NCBI RefSeq assembly: GCF_001591645.1
Contig: NZ_BCVH01000001.1
Span: 558,001-622,000, forward strand
Length of the DNA: 64,000 nucleotides
Reading direction: 5' to 3'
Origin: Robertmurraya korlensis NBRC 107688
Lineage (GTDB): Bacteria > Bacillota > Bacilli > Bacillales > Cytobacillaceae
Shown here: one piece after another, positions 1 through 8,066 of the stretch
How the letters are laid out: every line of letters starts with the position of its first letter
Numbering within the stretch: the first letter of the stretch is position 1
Notes under the pieces: model-generated
What the model was told of the DNA's origin: nothing
The model's input: only the letters and a program-made list of their open reading frames with translations
Databases searched by the model: none
Position numbers and translations under genes: made by a program

Positions 1-551
1 AAGGCTGCTGTGAAAATTTGAAAAATACGGAAATTTTTATTAGTCTTAGCTAAATTATTATGTTTGAAGATTACTTTAAAAATGCTATAAACAATATATC
101 CTGCTACAAACGCAAGGATGGGAGAAAAAAGTAAAGCCTGTAAGATTTTTAGGAATCCTGTGTAATTCAGAGAAGTAAATCCTGCAGCGGCAATCGCTGC
201 TCCCGCAATAGATCCAATAATCGCATGAGATGAGCTACTTGGAATACCATAGTACCAAGTTAGTAAGTTCCAAAAAATAGCTGCAATTAAGGCGGCTAAA
301 ATAACTAGTGAACCGTTTTGAAGAGTAAAGGGATCCACAATATCTTTTGTTATTGTTTTTGCAACACCTGTGAATGTCATTGCTCCTAAGAAATTCATGA
401 CTGCTGCAAGTATGATCGCGTGTCTAGGTTTTAATGCTTTTGTAGAAACAGCAGTCGCAATCGCATTTGCTGTATCGTGGAAGCCGTTAATGAAGTCAAA
501 CGCTAGAGCACCGATTACTATTAAAATTGTTATCACAAATAATGCATCCAT
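1..551 (-). CDS. Inorganic phosphate transporter, PiT family (partial, C-terminus outside window)
   Basis: Read on the minus strand from the ATG at 551-549, the product begins MDALFVITILIVIGALAFD and contains the PiT signature region (FINGFHDTANAIATAVST at about residues 20-37) and a second conserved piece, SSSHAIIGS, near residue 115. PiT proteins are integral membrane symporters that import phosphate with a cation. About 183 residues are present, roughly half of the usual length; the remainder lies beyond base 1. The gene directly follows a DUF47 (PhoU-like) gene on the same strand with a 14-base gap, a standard pairing in Firmicutes where the DUF47 protein is thought to modulate the transporter. 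The plus-strand ORF overlapping 370-582 is a shadow. Confidence 0.9.
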   Translation of the reverse strand, partial: MDALFVITILIVIGALAFDFINGFHDTANAIATAVSTKALKPRHAIILAAVMNFLGAMTFTGVAKTITKDIVDPFTLQNGSLVILAALIAAIFWNLLTWYYGIPSSSSHAIIGSIAGAAIAAAGFTSLNYTGFLKILQALLFSPILAFVAGYIVYSIFKVIFKHNNLAKTNKNFRIFQIFTAA

Positions 552-565
552 ATTAATAAGTCCCC

Positions 566-1183
566 TTATGCATTTTTCATGATGATGGTTTCAAGTGTGT
601 TTGCCACACCTTGACAGCTATCAGCAATTTCTTCAAGTTCTTCATAAATTTCCTTGTATTGAATAACACGAATTGGATCTTTTTCTACTGAGAATAAATG
701 CTTGATTGACTGACGAAGAATTCCATCACATTTTGATTCATAATCTTTAATTTTAATAGCATGTTCACGGATAGCCGGTAGCTTTTTAGTAGAGAGCAAT
801 TCAACGGACTGTTGGATTTCAATTGCACAGCTTCTGATTGCTTCCACAAACTTCACCATAAATTCGTCAGCTTGAGTAATATTGTACATTTCAAACATTG
901 CTGAACAATGCTCTATCCCATCAATCACATCATCCATACTCATAGCTAGAAGGAGAATATCTTCACGCTCAATTGGAGTAATAAAAGCGTTATTTAACTC
1001 TCTTATTACTTCGTGTACATATGAATCTCCTTTAGTTTCGTAATCCTTTAACGTCTCGGAGAATATTTTTAAATCGCTCACATTTTTTAATTTGTAATCA
1101 GCGAAATAATCTGCACCTTCTTTTAGATTTTGTGCAATGCTGCTTAACAAAGTATTAAACTTGTCTTTCTTCTTGAAAACCAT
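566..1183 (-). CDS. DUF47 family PhoU-like protein (YkaA-like)
   Basis: Soluble, helical protein of about 205 residues starting MVFKKKDKFNTLL, with charged helices throughout. DUF47 proteins resemble PhoU and are nearly always encoded next to a PiT phosphate transporter, which is the case here (transporter 14 bases downstream). Two consecutive ATGs are possible; the second (1183) sits 7 bases after GGAGG and is preferred over the first (1186, only 4 bases away). Role as a regulator of phosphate or metal-phosphate uptake is family inference. Confidence 0.88.
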   Translation of the reverse strand: MVFKKKDKFNTLLSSIAQNLKEGADYFADYKLKNVSDLKIFSETLKDYETKGDSYVHEVIRELNNAFITPIEREDILLLAMSMDDVIDGIEHCSAMFEMYNITQADEFMVKFVEAIRSCAIEIQQSVELLSTKKLPAIREHAIKIKDYESKCDGILRQSIKHLFSVEKDPIRVIQYKEIYEELEEIADSCQGVANTLETIIMKNA

Positions 1184-1386
1184 CATGTAACCTCCAATAA
1201 TATATCACTTCATCCAAACGAGATTAATTTTATATGAAAACTATTAAATAGGAAAGAATAATGTCGAAAAAATAGAGGTGTTTTCACAAAAATTTCTATT
1301 TTTATAAAAAAACCTAGTTTGTGGAAAAGAATACTTGCTTTTAAGATATTTATATGTCTTACATGCTCATTTCTCTTAAAAGGGAC

Positions 1387-1422
1387 AAAAAAAAAACACA
1401 TCTTAGATGCTAAGAGCTGTGT
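1387..1422 (-). terminator. Rho-independent terminator of racA
   Basis: Inverted repeat ACACATCTTAG (1396-1406) with CTAAGAGCTGTGT (1410-1422), followed on the minus strand by a run of about ten U. The racA stop codon lies inside the hairpin. Confidence 0.7.
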
Positions 1423-1940
1423 TGGGTGGAAGAACGAAATATACTTTGTAGGATATTCTGTTTTTTCTGCCTTCTAGGTTTGATATTTATTGGTTGTTCG
1501 GATGGATCGACAAGGGTTGAAGGGGGGACTTGCGTTGCTTCTAAGACACGTATTCTTTCTTCAAGTTTTTCGAGGGTAGCTTGCATTTCCTCCATTTCTC
1601 GTCGGTGTTGGAGAATCTGATAAGCGACAACTTGGTCTGCCTTTGTCTGAACAATGGATTCTAAACACTTGATGCGGTTTAATAGAAAAGAATTCTCATC
1701 TACAATTGACGAATGAACAGTTCCTACACGTGCAAACTCTTTACCAGCCGCTATTTCATGGTATACAAGTAAAGCTTCGTTTTGCTGTTCCTTGTAAGTC
1801 ATTAAAAGGTCTACGTCTTCTTGCCGATAAGTGAAATGACCCATTTCATTTCTATCAAGGTTCAGCTTTAATTGTTTTACCCAACGTTTAACGGTGCTAG
1901 AGGATACTCCTAATTGTTTTGCAACCGAACTCGTATTCAT
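1410..1940 (-). CDS. racA: Chromosome-anchoring protein RacA
   Basis: A 176-residue protein with an N-terminal MerR-type helix-turn-helix (NTSSVAKQLGVSSSTVKRWV, residues 2-21), a central coiled coil at about residues 85-135 and a basic C-terminal tail (PRRQKKQN, near 155-162). This architecture and length match Bacillus RacA (about 180 aa), which binds the chromosome near the origin at the onset of sporulation and tethers it to the cell pole through DivIVA. Start ATG at 1940 follows AAAGGAG. Monocistronic: its own terminator overlaps the stop codon. Presence supports a spore-forming host. Confidence 0.88.
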   Translation of the reverse strand: MNTSSVAKQLGVSSSTVKRWVKQLKLNLDRNEMGHFTYRQEDVDLLMTYKEQQNEALLVYHEIAAGKEFARVGTVHSSIVDENSFLLNRIKCLESIVQTKADQVVAYQILQHRREMEEMQATLEKLEERIRVLEATQVPPSTLVDPSEQPINIKPRRQKKQNILQSIFRSSTQHSS

Positions 1941-2039
1941 ATTCTCAACTCCTTTTATAGTAATGTTCTTCCTTAAAAATTGAATTCCTATCTTAGCGAC
2001 AAAACTTCTTTAAATTCGTCAAAAGAAGTGTAAATTTTT

Positions 2040-2073
2040 AAAAATAAAAAGCAGAAGGTCTCTCCCTTCTGCT
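2040..2073 (-). terminator. Terminator of ypbS-like gene
   Basis: Perfect 9-bp stem AGCAGAAGG (2050-2058) / CCTTCTGCT (2065-2073) followed on the minus strand by a U-rich tract. Confidence 0.8.
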
Positions 2074-2080
2074 GAGCTAA

Positions 2081-2338
2081 TTATTTCCTATTTGCATATT
2101 CTTCGACCATTTCCTTTGTTACAAGTTTTCGAGGAGGAAGATTTTCAATTTGTTTAGAGAGTTTGTTCATCTGGGTTGTAATCGAATTAATATTATCAGT
2201 AGCGAAGGGAAGGCCTCTTTCATAAAGAGATAATGCTTCTTCTATATGCAATTCCCGTTCACGGTCTAGATTTGCGTATTGGGTTAGAATAGAATTTAGT
2301 TTTTTCGCATGATTAGTTAATGCTTTATGTACACTCAC
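2081..2338 (-). CDS. ypbS: YpbS-like DUF2533 protein
   Basis: An 85-residue helical, hydrophilic protein starting (GTG) SVHKALTNHAKKLNSIL, matching the small DUF2533 family typified by B. subtilis YpbS (about 86 aa), function unknown. The GTG at 2338-2336 is chosen because AAAAGGGG lies 7 bases upstream; a longer in-frame reading to 2407 would translate a terminator-like hairpin and is rejected. The leader just upstream carries a strong hairpin with a U tract (2366-2388) and an outer inverted repeat, so expression may be controlled by attenuation. Confidence 0.75.
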   Translation of the reverse strand: MSVHKALTNHAKKLNSILTQYANLDRERELHIEEALSLYERGLPFATDNINSITTQMNKLSKQIENLPPRKLVTKEMVEEYANRK

Positions 2339-2365
2339 AGAATTCGCCCCTTTTGTTATTAAAAA

Positions 2366-2388
2366 TGGTGTCTGCATAGCAGACACCA
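2366..2388 (-). promoter_or_regulatory. Terminator-like hairpin in the ypbS leader
   Basis: Perfect 10-bp inverted repeat TGGTGTCTGC / GCAGACACCA with a 3-base loop, followed on the minus strand by UUUUUAAUAAC and then, about 20 bases on, by the ypbS Shine-Dalgarno. A second 9-bp inverted repeat (CTCCCTCCG at 2390-2398 with CGGAGGGAG at 2437-2445) lies immediately upstream. Together they could form a structured leader ending in a terminator; alternatively the hairpin ends a short upstream transcript. Confidence 0.5.
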
Positions 2389-2572
2389 ACTCCCTCCGTC
2401 CGTACATGGTTAAGTGTCCCGCAACAAGCGAATGTTCGGAGGGAGCAAAGTAATCATAGCATCTTTTTAGACGAGACGCAAAGGTGAAAAAGGATAAAAA
2501 TCCATATGATTTAAAACAATATCAATTAATGGTATGGTTAATCGAAAGAGATACCTATTTGGAGGTAGAAAA

Positions 2573-5128
2573 ATGTCATTGGAAAAAATACATGGTGAAA
2601 GTATCGTACATACAAAAATGAAAATCCATCAGGATATTGAGTCCTTCTTTGAACAACAGCAAGATATTCCTACTTTTGAGGAATATATCCGTTCGAGGGG
2701 ACATTATCTTGATCAAATTTGGGTGAATGTGTGGTTAACAAGAGTATCTAACCAGGTTCCCCGCGTTGATAAAAAAGAGTTTTTACAGGAGCTTGGGATA
2801 GACACCGAGGGAATGGCTAGAAAATTGATTGACCACCTGTTTCGCACAGAGGTGAGAGATTATGAACCATTTAAAGTAACAGATTGGCTAGAGGAAACAT
2901 ACGGTCAAGAATATGAAAAATGGAATGATTTATATAAGCTTACGATGGAGCAGGTTCAAAAAAGGGAAGAAGCTAGTCAAAAACTAATTAAAAGGGAGTC
3001 TGTTCTAGAAGCGATAAAGGATAAGGCTTCTGAAGTATTCTCTAGTGGATATAACAGTCTTTATCTTTATATTAGATACCTAGTCGGTTTACAAATGAAA
3101 GCTGACATTCAATCAAAGCCTAGATATAAAAGGCTAGATACATATGCACTAGAAGAGAAGCTTGAAATAGAAGGTAGCTTAGAGGAAATGGGGGAACAGT
3201 CTTTTTCTTCCTTTTTGGATGAGTTAACAGGTGATATTCAGAAAACGAATTATGATGGCAGGTTTTATTATGAGTATGAAACATATGGTGACTTGTATAG
3301 TTCTTTTATTTGGAAAAATTTACTAGGTCTTGCCCCTTCAAAGGTGCTGACGAATCTTGATGATGATACAAAAAGTGATTTTACCCAGCTAACTGGGCAA
3401 GCTCTTTCCAAATCAAAGATTAAGGAACTAGTGGAAGATGAGTTAGAATCTTTATTTTCCAAAATGATATCTGAATTAGAGGAAGAATACATTGATCACT
3501 TGCTTCACGCTGTAGAAACTCCTTATGATCTAGACTTTCATAAAAAGTTATATGAAGAGCAAAAAACGGAAAGACAGAAACGTAAAGTAGAGGAGGAAGC
3601 TGAACGACGTAGAAAAATTGAAGAAGAAGAGCGGATGATGGACGATATATTTGGACGGGAATATGGAGTGATCTATGATCCAAGTGTCGAATACATCATT
3701 CATGTGGGAGAAACAAATACGGGTAAAACGTATCATGCTTTAGAAAGAATGAAAAGGGCGTCAAGTGGCTTGTACCTTGGTCCGCTTAGGCTTCTTGCGC
3801 TTGAGGTATATGATAAATTGAATGCGGATGGTATACCATGTTCTTTAAAAACGGGTGAAGAGGAGAAATTGACTCCAGGTGCAACCCACATTGCTTCAAC
3901 CGTTGAAATGTTTCATGAGAAGGATCGTTATGATGTAATTGTTATTGATGAGGCGCAGATGATTACGGATAAGGATCGAGGTTTTTCATGGTTTAAGGCT
4001 ATTACAAAAGCTAGAGCTCGTGAAGTACATATCATAGGTAGTAGAAATTCAAAAAATATGATACTACAGCTACTAGGAGAATCCAAAACGGAAATTCATG
4101 AGTATAAGCGTGACATTCCACTAGAAGTAGAGGGGAATGAATTTTCAATCAAACAAGTTCGAAAGGGAGATGCTTTGATTTGTTTTTCCCGTCGTAGGGT
4201 TCTAGAAACGGCATCAAGACTTCAAAACGATCGGCATTCTGTCAGTGTTATATACGGAAGCATGCCTCCTGAGACAAGAAAAAAACAAATTCAACAATTT
4301 ATTGAGGGGAAATCAAAGGTGATCGTTTCGACTGACGCAATTGGGATGGGTCTAAATTTACCGATTCGTCGAATTGTGTTTCTAGAAAATGAAAAATTTG
4401 ATGGAACAAGAAGGCGACTTTTGACTTCACAGGAAATCAAACAAATTGCTGGAAGGGCAGGACGAAAAGGAATTTATGATGTTGGAAAAGTGGCATTTAC
4501 AAAGGATATCCGGCTAATGAGAAGAAGATTGGAACAAGAGGATGAACCTGTACACACCTTTGCCATTGCACCTACAACGGGTGTGTTAGAAAGGTTTCAA
4601 ACGTATTACCGGGACTTGGGGACATTTTTTGAATTATGGGATCGTTTCAAAAATCCTAGGGGAACGGAAAAGGCAAGCTTAGCTGAAGAGCGGGAGCTAT
4701 ATGAAATTGTTAAAGGAACAGAAATAGAAGCACGTCTCTCCTTGCAAGATTTATATGGATTTTTACATCTTCCGTTTGCCTCAAGAGAGCAAGCATTAAT
4801 TCAGCAATGGTATGAGACCATATTTGCTATTATTAATAACGAAGACCTGCCTGAACCCTTTATTAAAAAGCGAACATTGGAGGACCTCGAGTTATCGTAT
4901 AAAAAGTTAGGATTGCATTTATTGTTTTTGTATCGATTAGATCGGAGAACAGAAGCAATTTATTGGGAAAGAGTAAGGAATGAGTTGAGTGACGAGGTCC
5001 ATGAAAAGCTTCAAACAGATGTTGGTTCATTTGCGAAAAGATGTCGTGTGTGTGGACGCCATTTACCATGGAATTACGATTTTCCTATTTGTGATCACTG
5101 TCATGCAGCACGCCATAAAAGATCGTAG
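2573..5128 (+). CDS. Suv3-like DEAD/DEAH-box RNA helicase with C-terminal zinc ribbon
   Basis: An 851-residue protein. The first ~370 residues are a charged helical region without a motif I recognise, ending in a strongly charged coiled coil (about 345-365). The helicase core follows: Walker A GETNTGKT (about 385), Walker B VIDEAQM (about 465), STDAIGMGLNLP and motif VI IAGRAGRKG (about 625). This order and wording match the Suv3 family of superfamily 2 RNA helicases. The extreme C-terminus holds two CxxC pairs typical of a zinc ribbon. Start at ATG 2573 follows GGAGG by 7 bases; an upstream in-frame ATG at 2534 has no ribosome site. Its stop is one base from the stop of the convergent ykuK, leaving no room for a separate terminator. 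An RNA-degradation or ribosome-related role is inference only. Confidence 0.85.
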   Translation: MSLEKIHGESIVHTKMKIHQDIESFFEQQQDIPTFEEYIRSRGHYLDQIWVNVWLTRVSNQVPRVDKKEFLQELGIDTEGMARKLIDHLFRTEVRDYEPFKVTDWLEETYGQEYEKWNDLYKLTMEQVQKREEASQKLIKRESVLEAIKDKASEVFSSGYNSLYLYIRYLVGLQMKADIQSKPRYKRLDTYALEEKLEIEGSLEEMGEQSFSSFLDELTGDIQKTNYDGRFYYEYETYGDLYSSFIWKNLLGLAPSKVLTNLDDDTKSDFTQLTGQALSKSKIKELVEDELESLFSKMISELEEEYIDHLLHAVETPYDLDFHKKLYEEQKTERQKRKVEEEAERRRKIEEEERMMDDIFGREYGVIYDPSVEYIIHVGETNTGKTYHALERMKRASSGLYLGPLRLLALEVYDKLNADGIPCSLKTGEEEKLTPGATHIASTVEMFHEKDRYDVIVIDEAQMITDKDRGFSWFKAITKARAREVHIIGSRNSKNMILQLLGESKTEIHEYKRDIPLEVEGNEFSIKQVRKGDALICFSRRRVLETASRLQNDRHSVSVIYGSMPPETRKKQIQQFIEGKSKVIVSTDAIGMGLNLPIRRIVFLENEKFDGTRRRLLTSQEIKQIAGRAGRKGIYDVGKVAFTKDIRLMRRRLEQEDEPVHTFAIAPTTGVLERFQTYYRDLGTFFELWDRFKNPRGTEKASLAEERELYEIVKGTEIEARLSLQDLYGFLHLPFASREQALIQQWYETIFAIINNEDLPEPFIKKRTLEDLELSYKKLGLHLLFLYRLDRRTEAIYWERVRNELSDEVHEKLQTDVGSFAKRCRVCGRHLPWNYDFPICDHCHAARHKRS

Positions 5129-5129
5129 G

Positions 5130-5666
5130 TTATTTTGTATATCGGTTGGCGTAACTGGAGGCAACGAAAGAATCAGGTTTGATCTTGGGTTCAAAACCCA
5201 TTGATTCAATTCTTGTCACCATTTCTTGCACGTATTCACGCGTTTTGTTTCGCTGACCAGAACCAATATCAATATGTCCTTCCATTGTAAACGAGGCACC
5301 GTGGTATATATGAGGAAGAACAATATCAATAAGATGGTTTTTATGAGCTTCGGTGAATAGAGAAACAATTCTTTCTGTAAGTGTCGTTTCGTAGGAAATC
5401 CGTTCATGAAGCTGTTTCATTTCTCGAGGTTCTACCACTTTACGAATACACGCCCAGGCACCTTTTCCGATATTTTGAATGACGACCCCACTAATAAAAA
5501 GGGTACGATTGGGGTGAACCTGTGAGTCTGTTCCAACCATTAGACGATAGTTTCCACTGGGTTGCAGCCGCATAAACGAAATAATTCTTTGGAAAATATC
5601 TTCGAAAGACATATGATTTTCTTGAAGGTTTTGAAACTGAAATATTTCCTTTTGGTTTTGAGACAA
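5130..5666 (-). CDS. ykuK: YkuK-like RNase H-fold protein (DUF458)
   Basis: 178 residues; the conserved block GNYRLMVGTDSQVHPNR (about residues 37-53) is the hallmark of the DUF458/YkuK family, predicted to have a ribonuclease H-like fold with acidic metal-binding residues. Start is a TTG at 5666 preceded by AGGTGGCGG. Convergent with the helicase, stops almost abutting. Biochemical activity in Bacillus is not known to me. Confidence 0.82.
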   Translation of the reverse strand: MSQNQKEIFQFQNLQENHMSFEDIFQRIISFMRLQPSGNYRLMVGTDSQVHPNRTLFISGVVIQNIGKGAWACIRKVVEPREMKQLHERISYETTLTERIVSLFTEAHKNHLIDIVLPHIYHGASFTMEGHIDIGSGQRNKTREYVQEMVTRIESMGFEPKIKPDSFVASSYANRYTK

Positions 5667-5743
5667 ACCGCCACCTACTTTCGCATACTCTTAAAAAAAG
5701 TATATGGCTTAGACTCCCTGAAGTTGTCATCTTTCTTGATTAT

Positions 5744-5779
5744 GAAAAAAACGGAGACCAAATATGGTCTCCGTTTTTG
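5744..5779. terminator. Bidirectional terminator between ykuK and the CotF-like gene
   Basis: Stem of AACGGAGACCA paired with TGGTCTCCGTT around a 4-base loop, flanked by A and T runs so that it can act in either direction; it terminates the CotF-like gene on the minus strand. Confidence 0.8.
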
Positions 5780-5782
5780 TAT

Positions 5783-6088
5783 TTACTGCATTTTTTCATT
5801 TAATTGAATGGCTGTATCAGAGGTATTACGCTCTAAATGCATTTGTTCGGCAAATTGGTGTGGATAATAGTAGCCATTTTCAATCATGTATGTGCTTATC
5901 GTTGCATGTGTGTCTATTGCGACTCTAAGTTGAGATCTAAGCTCCTGCTTCACTTCTGGCGTTGCCGATTCTGTAAAAGCAAAGGCTAAATTTCTAACAC
6001 CTGCTTTTGTGGATATGAGGAAGTCGGTGGCAATTACTTGATCGGTCATACCACCCATTCCTGTTATCTTCTTAATTAAATTATTCAT
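5783..6088 (-). CDS. Spore coat protein, CotF family (YraD-like)
   Basis: A 101-residue helical protein with the CotF-type core (DFLISTKAGVRNLAFAFTES at about 22-41; later IDTHATISTYMIENGYYYP). CotF-family proteins are small helical proteins of the inner spore coat. It is divergent from two related genes at 6245 and 6467; in B. subtilis a comparable set (yraD, yraF, yraG) surrounds adhB, the same gene found here at 6851. GGGGGTGA precedes the start. The name YraD-like rests on length (B. subtilis YraD about 99 aa) and neighbourhood. Confidence 0.82.
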   Translation of the reverse strand: MNNLIKKITGMGGMTDQVIATDFLISTKAGVRNLAFAFTESATPEVKQELRSQLRVAIDTHATISTYMIENGYYYPHQFAEQMHLERNTSDTAIQLNEKMQ

Positions 6089-6244
6089 TTCTCATTCACC
6101 CCCTGGGTATGTAGCAGCACTACTACTATTTTTCATTTCTTTCCTCCGGTTATGCACGCTCCATTATTTTACAATAACAAATAGAATTAATACTATTCGG
6201 ACTTGGAAATAATACAAATGGCTAACTATGGAAGAGGTGAAAAT

Positions 6245-6454
6245 ATGGATAAATCCTATTTGGCGTACCACGAGACAATGGATTTGCATGAAATCCTAAA
6301 CATGAAAACAGTCTCTTTACTAAAATCAAAATTAATCCAAGGAATTGTATTTGATCAAGATTTGCGAGCGCTGATGGAGAAGGATGTTCAACAATCCATT
6401 CAAGCAATTAATGAGTTAAGAGACCTTTACGAGCATATCCCTAATTTACACTAG
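6245..6454 (+). CDS. Spore coat-associated protein (YraG-like)
   Basis: A 69-residue helical protein (MDKSYLAYHETMDLHEILNM...) typical of the short YraG/CotF-N-like partners. Start at 6245 follows GAGGTGAAAAT; the longer reading from 6203 has no ribosome site. It ends 12 bases before the next gene, which it probably shares a transcript with. Assigned from size, composition and the yraG-yraF-adhB order. Confidence 0.75.
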   Translation: MDKSYLAYHETMDLHEILNMKTVSLLKSKLIQGIVFDQDLRALMEKDVQQSIQAINELRDLYEHIPNLH

Positions 6455-6466
6455 GAGGTGTTTTAT

Positions 6467-6829
6467 ATGAACGATGATTTTTTAGATGTTGATAATGCCG
6501 TTGATATGCCTGACCAAGCGGATTCAGCTCTTGCCTTAGATTTTTTATTAACAATTAAAAACGCTATCCGTAATTATGCAATAGCCATTACAGAAACAAC
6601 TACGTCAGAAGTACGTGCTGTTTTAGTCAAACAGATGGAGCAAGCCATGGATCTTCATGAGGAAGTCTCAAATTATATGGTTCGTCGTGATTGGTTAAAT
6701 CCTGTCGATGTCCAAAACCAATTTGCTGTGGATTTAAAGGCTGCTGATACAGCTGTGAAAATAGCCAAGATGAAACTTTTTCAAGAGGATACGTCTAGGC
6801 TTGGACTATTTGCAACACCAAATGACTAA
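6467..6829 (+). CDS. Spore coat protein, CotF family (YraF-like)
   Basis: A 120-residue protein with the CotF core DFLLTIKNAIRNYAIAITET (about residues 25-44), clearly paralogous to the divergent protein at 5783. The ATG at 6467 lies 7 bases after AGGAGGTG; the GTG at 6458 is part of that ribosome site. Followed after 21 bases by the alcohol dehydrogenase, as in the yra locus of B. subtilis, suggesting co-expression during sporulation. Confidence 0.82.
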   Translation: MNDDFLDVDNAVDMPDQADSALALDFLLTIKNAIRNYAIAITETTTSEVRAVLVKQMEQAMDLHEEVSNYMVRRDWLNPVDVQNQFAVDLKAADTAVKIAKMKLFQEDTSRLGLFATPND

Positions 6830-6850
6830 TCGGGAAGGAGGTAGGTAGAA

Positions 6851-7987
6851 ATGAAAGCAGTAACATATCAAGGGATTAAAAATGTTAAGGTGAAAGAGGT
6901 CTCTGATCCAAGAATAGAAAAAAAAGACGACATTATTGTTAAAATCACGACAACAGCAATTTGTGGATCAGACCTACATCTTATTCACGGGATGATTCCG
7001 AATTTCCCGGAAGATTACATAATTGGCCATGAGCCTATGGGGATTGTCGAAGAGGTAGGGCCTGAGGTAACCCATGTGAAAAAAGGAGATCGGGTCATTG
7101 TTCCCTTCAATGTAAGCTGTGGGGAATGTGTGTACTGTAAAAGTGATTTAACTAGTCAATGCGATAACTCTAATCCTCATGGGGATGCAGGTGCTTATTT
7201 TGGTTATTCAGAGACATTTGGTGGATACCCTGGTGGCCAGGCGGAGTATTTACGTGTTCCATACGGGAATTTTACCCCTTTTAAAATACCAGAAAACTGT
7301 GAGGTTGAAGACGAGTTGCTATGTCTTCTAAGTGATGTCATCCCCACCTCATACTGGAGTGTGGATAATGCGGGTGTGAAAAAAGGAGACACCGTTATTA
7401 TTCTAGGTTGTGGTCCGATTGGATTGATGGCACAAAAGTTTGCTTGGCTAAAAGGAGCAGAACGAGTAATTGCCGTAGATTATGTTGACTACCGATTAAG
7501 CCATGCAAAACAGCATAACAAAGTTGAAACCATTAATTTTGAGCAGGAAAAGGAAATCGGACTTCATTTAAAGGAAATTACAAACGGTGGGGCCGATGTA
7601 GTCATTGACTGCGTAGGTATGGACGGGAAAATGTCACCGTTAGAGTTTCTTGCGACAGGAATGAAGCTTCAAGGAGGAGCACTTGGATCAGTTGCGATTG
7701 CTGCCCAAGCGGTTCGTAAAGGCGGAATGATTCAGCTAACTGGTGCTTATGGAGCCAGATATAACGCTTTTCCACTAGGAGATATCTTTAATCGAAATGT
7801 GAATATACGTACAGGACAAGCGCCGGTTATTCCATATTTACCGCAATTGTATAATATGATCACGGAAGGTGTATTTGATCCGGGAGATATCATCACTCAT
7901 AAGCTCTCTCTTGATGATGCCAAAAAAGGCTATGAAGTGTTTGATACAAAAACGGATGGCTGTATAAAGGTAATTTTAAAACCATAA
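6851..7987 (+). CDS. adhB: Zinc-dependent alcohol dehydrogenase (AdhB-like)
   Basis: A 378-residue medium-chain dehydrogenase. Catalytic zinc ligands are seen in TAICGSDLHLIHG (about 35-47) and GHEPMG (about 60); the structural zinc loop CGECVYCKSDLTSQC is at about 91-105; the NAD-binding GCGPIGLMA is near 190. The long form and the glutamate-containing GHEPMG resemble glutathione-dependent formaldehyde dehydrogenase relatives. It follows the CotF-family pair by 21 bases with AAGGAGG, the same arrangement as adhB in the B. subtilis yra spore locus. Substrate unknown. A terminator follows at 7992. Confidence 0.85.
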   Translation: MKAVTYQGIKNVKVKEVSDPRIEKKDDIIVKITTTAICGSDLHLIHGMIPNFPEDYIIGHEPMGIVEEVGPEVTHVKKGDRVIVPFNVSCGECVYCKSDLTSQCDNSNPHGDAGAYFGYSETFGGYPGGQAEYLRVPYGNFTPFKIPENCEVEDELLCLLSDVIPTSYWSVDNAGVKKGDTVIILGCGPIGLMAQKFAWLKGAERVIAVDYVDYRLSHAKQHNKVETINFEQEKEIGLHLKEITNGGADVVIDCVGMDGKMSPLEFLATGMKLQGGALGSVAIAAQAVRKGGMIQLTGAYGARYNAFPLGDIFNRNVNIRTGQAPVIPYLPQLYNMITEGVFDPGDIITHKLSLDDAKKGYEVFDTKTDGCIKVILKP

Positions 7988-7991
7988 AACC

Positions 7992-8029
7992 TAGTCAAGG
8001 TGCCCCGATAGGGTCCTTGGCTATTTTTT
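7992..8029 (+). terminator. Terminator after adhB
   Basis: TAGTCAAGG (7992-8000) pairs with CCTTGGCTA (8015-8023, one G-U pair), followed by six T. Confidence 0.75.
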
Positions 8030-8066
8030 GTTAAAATGAGGTATATGATTTTATGGGGGAAGAAAC

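Noticed and set aside
1210-1401. 63-aa minus-strand ORF between DUF47 and racA
   Set aside because: No ribosome site, very hydrophobic/AT-driven composition and it runs through the racA terminator.
2338-2407. N-terminal extension of the ypbS-like gene
   Set aside because: It would translate a perfect terminator-like hairpin, and a GTG with an ideal ribosome site gives the family's normal length.
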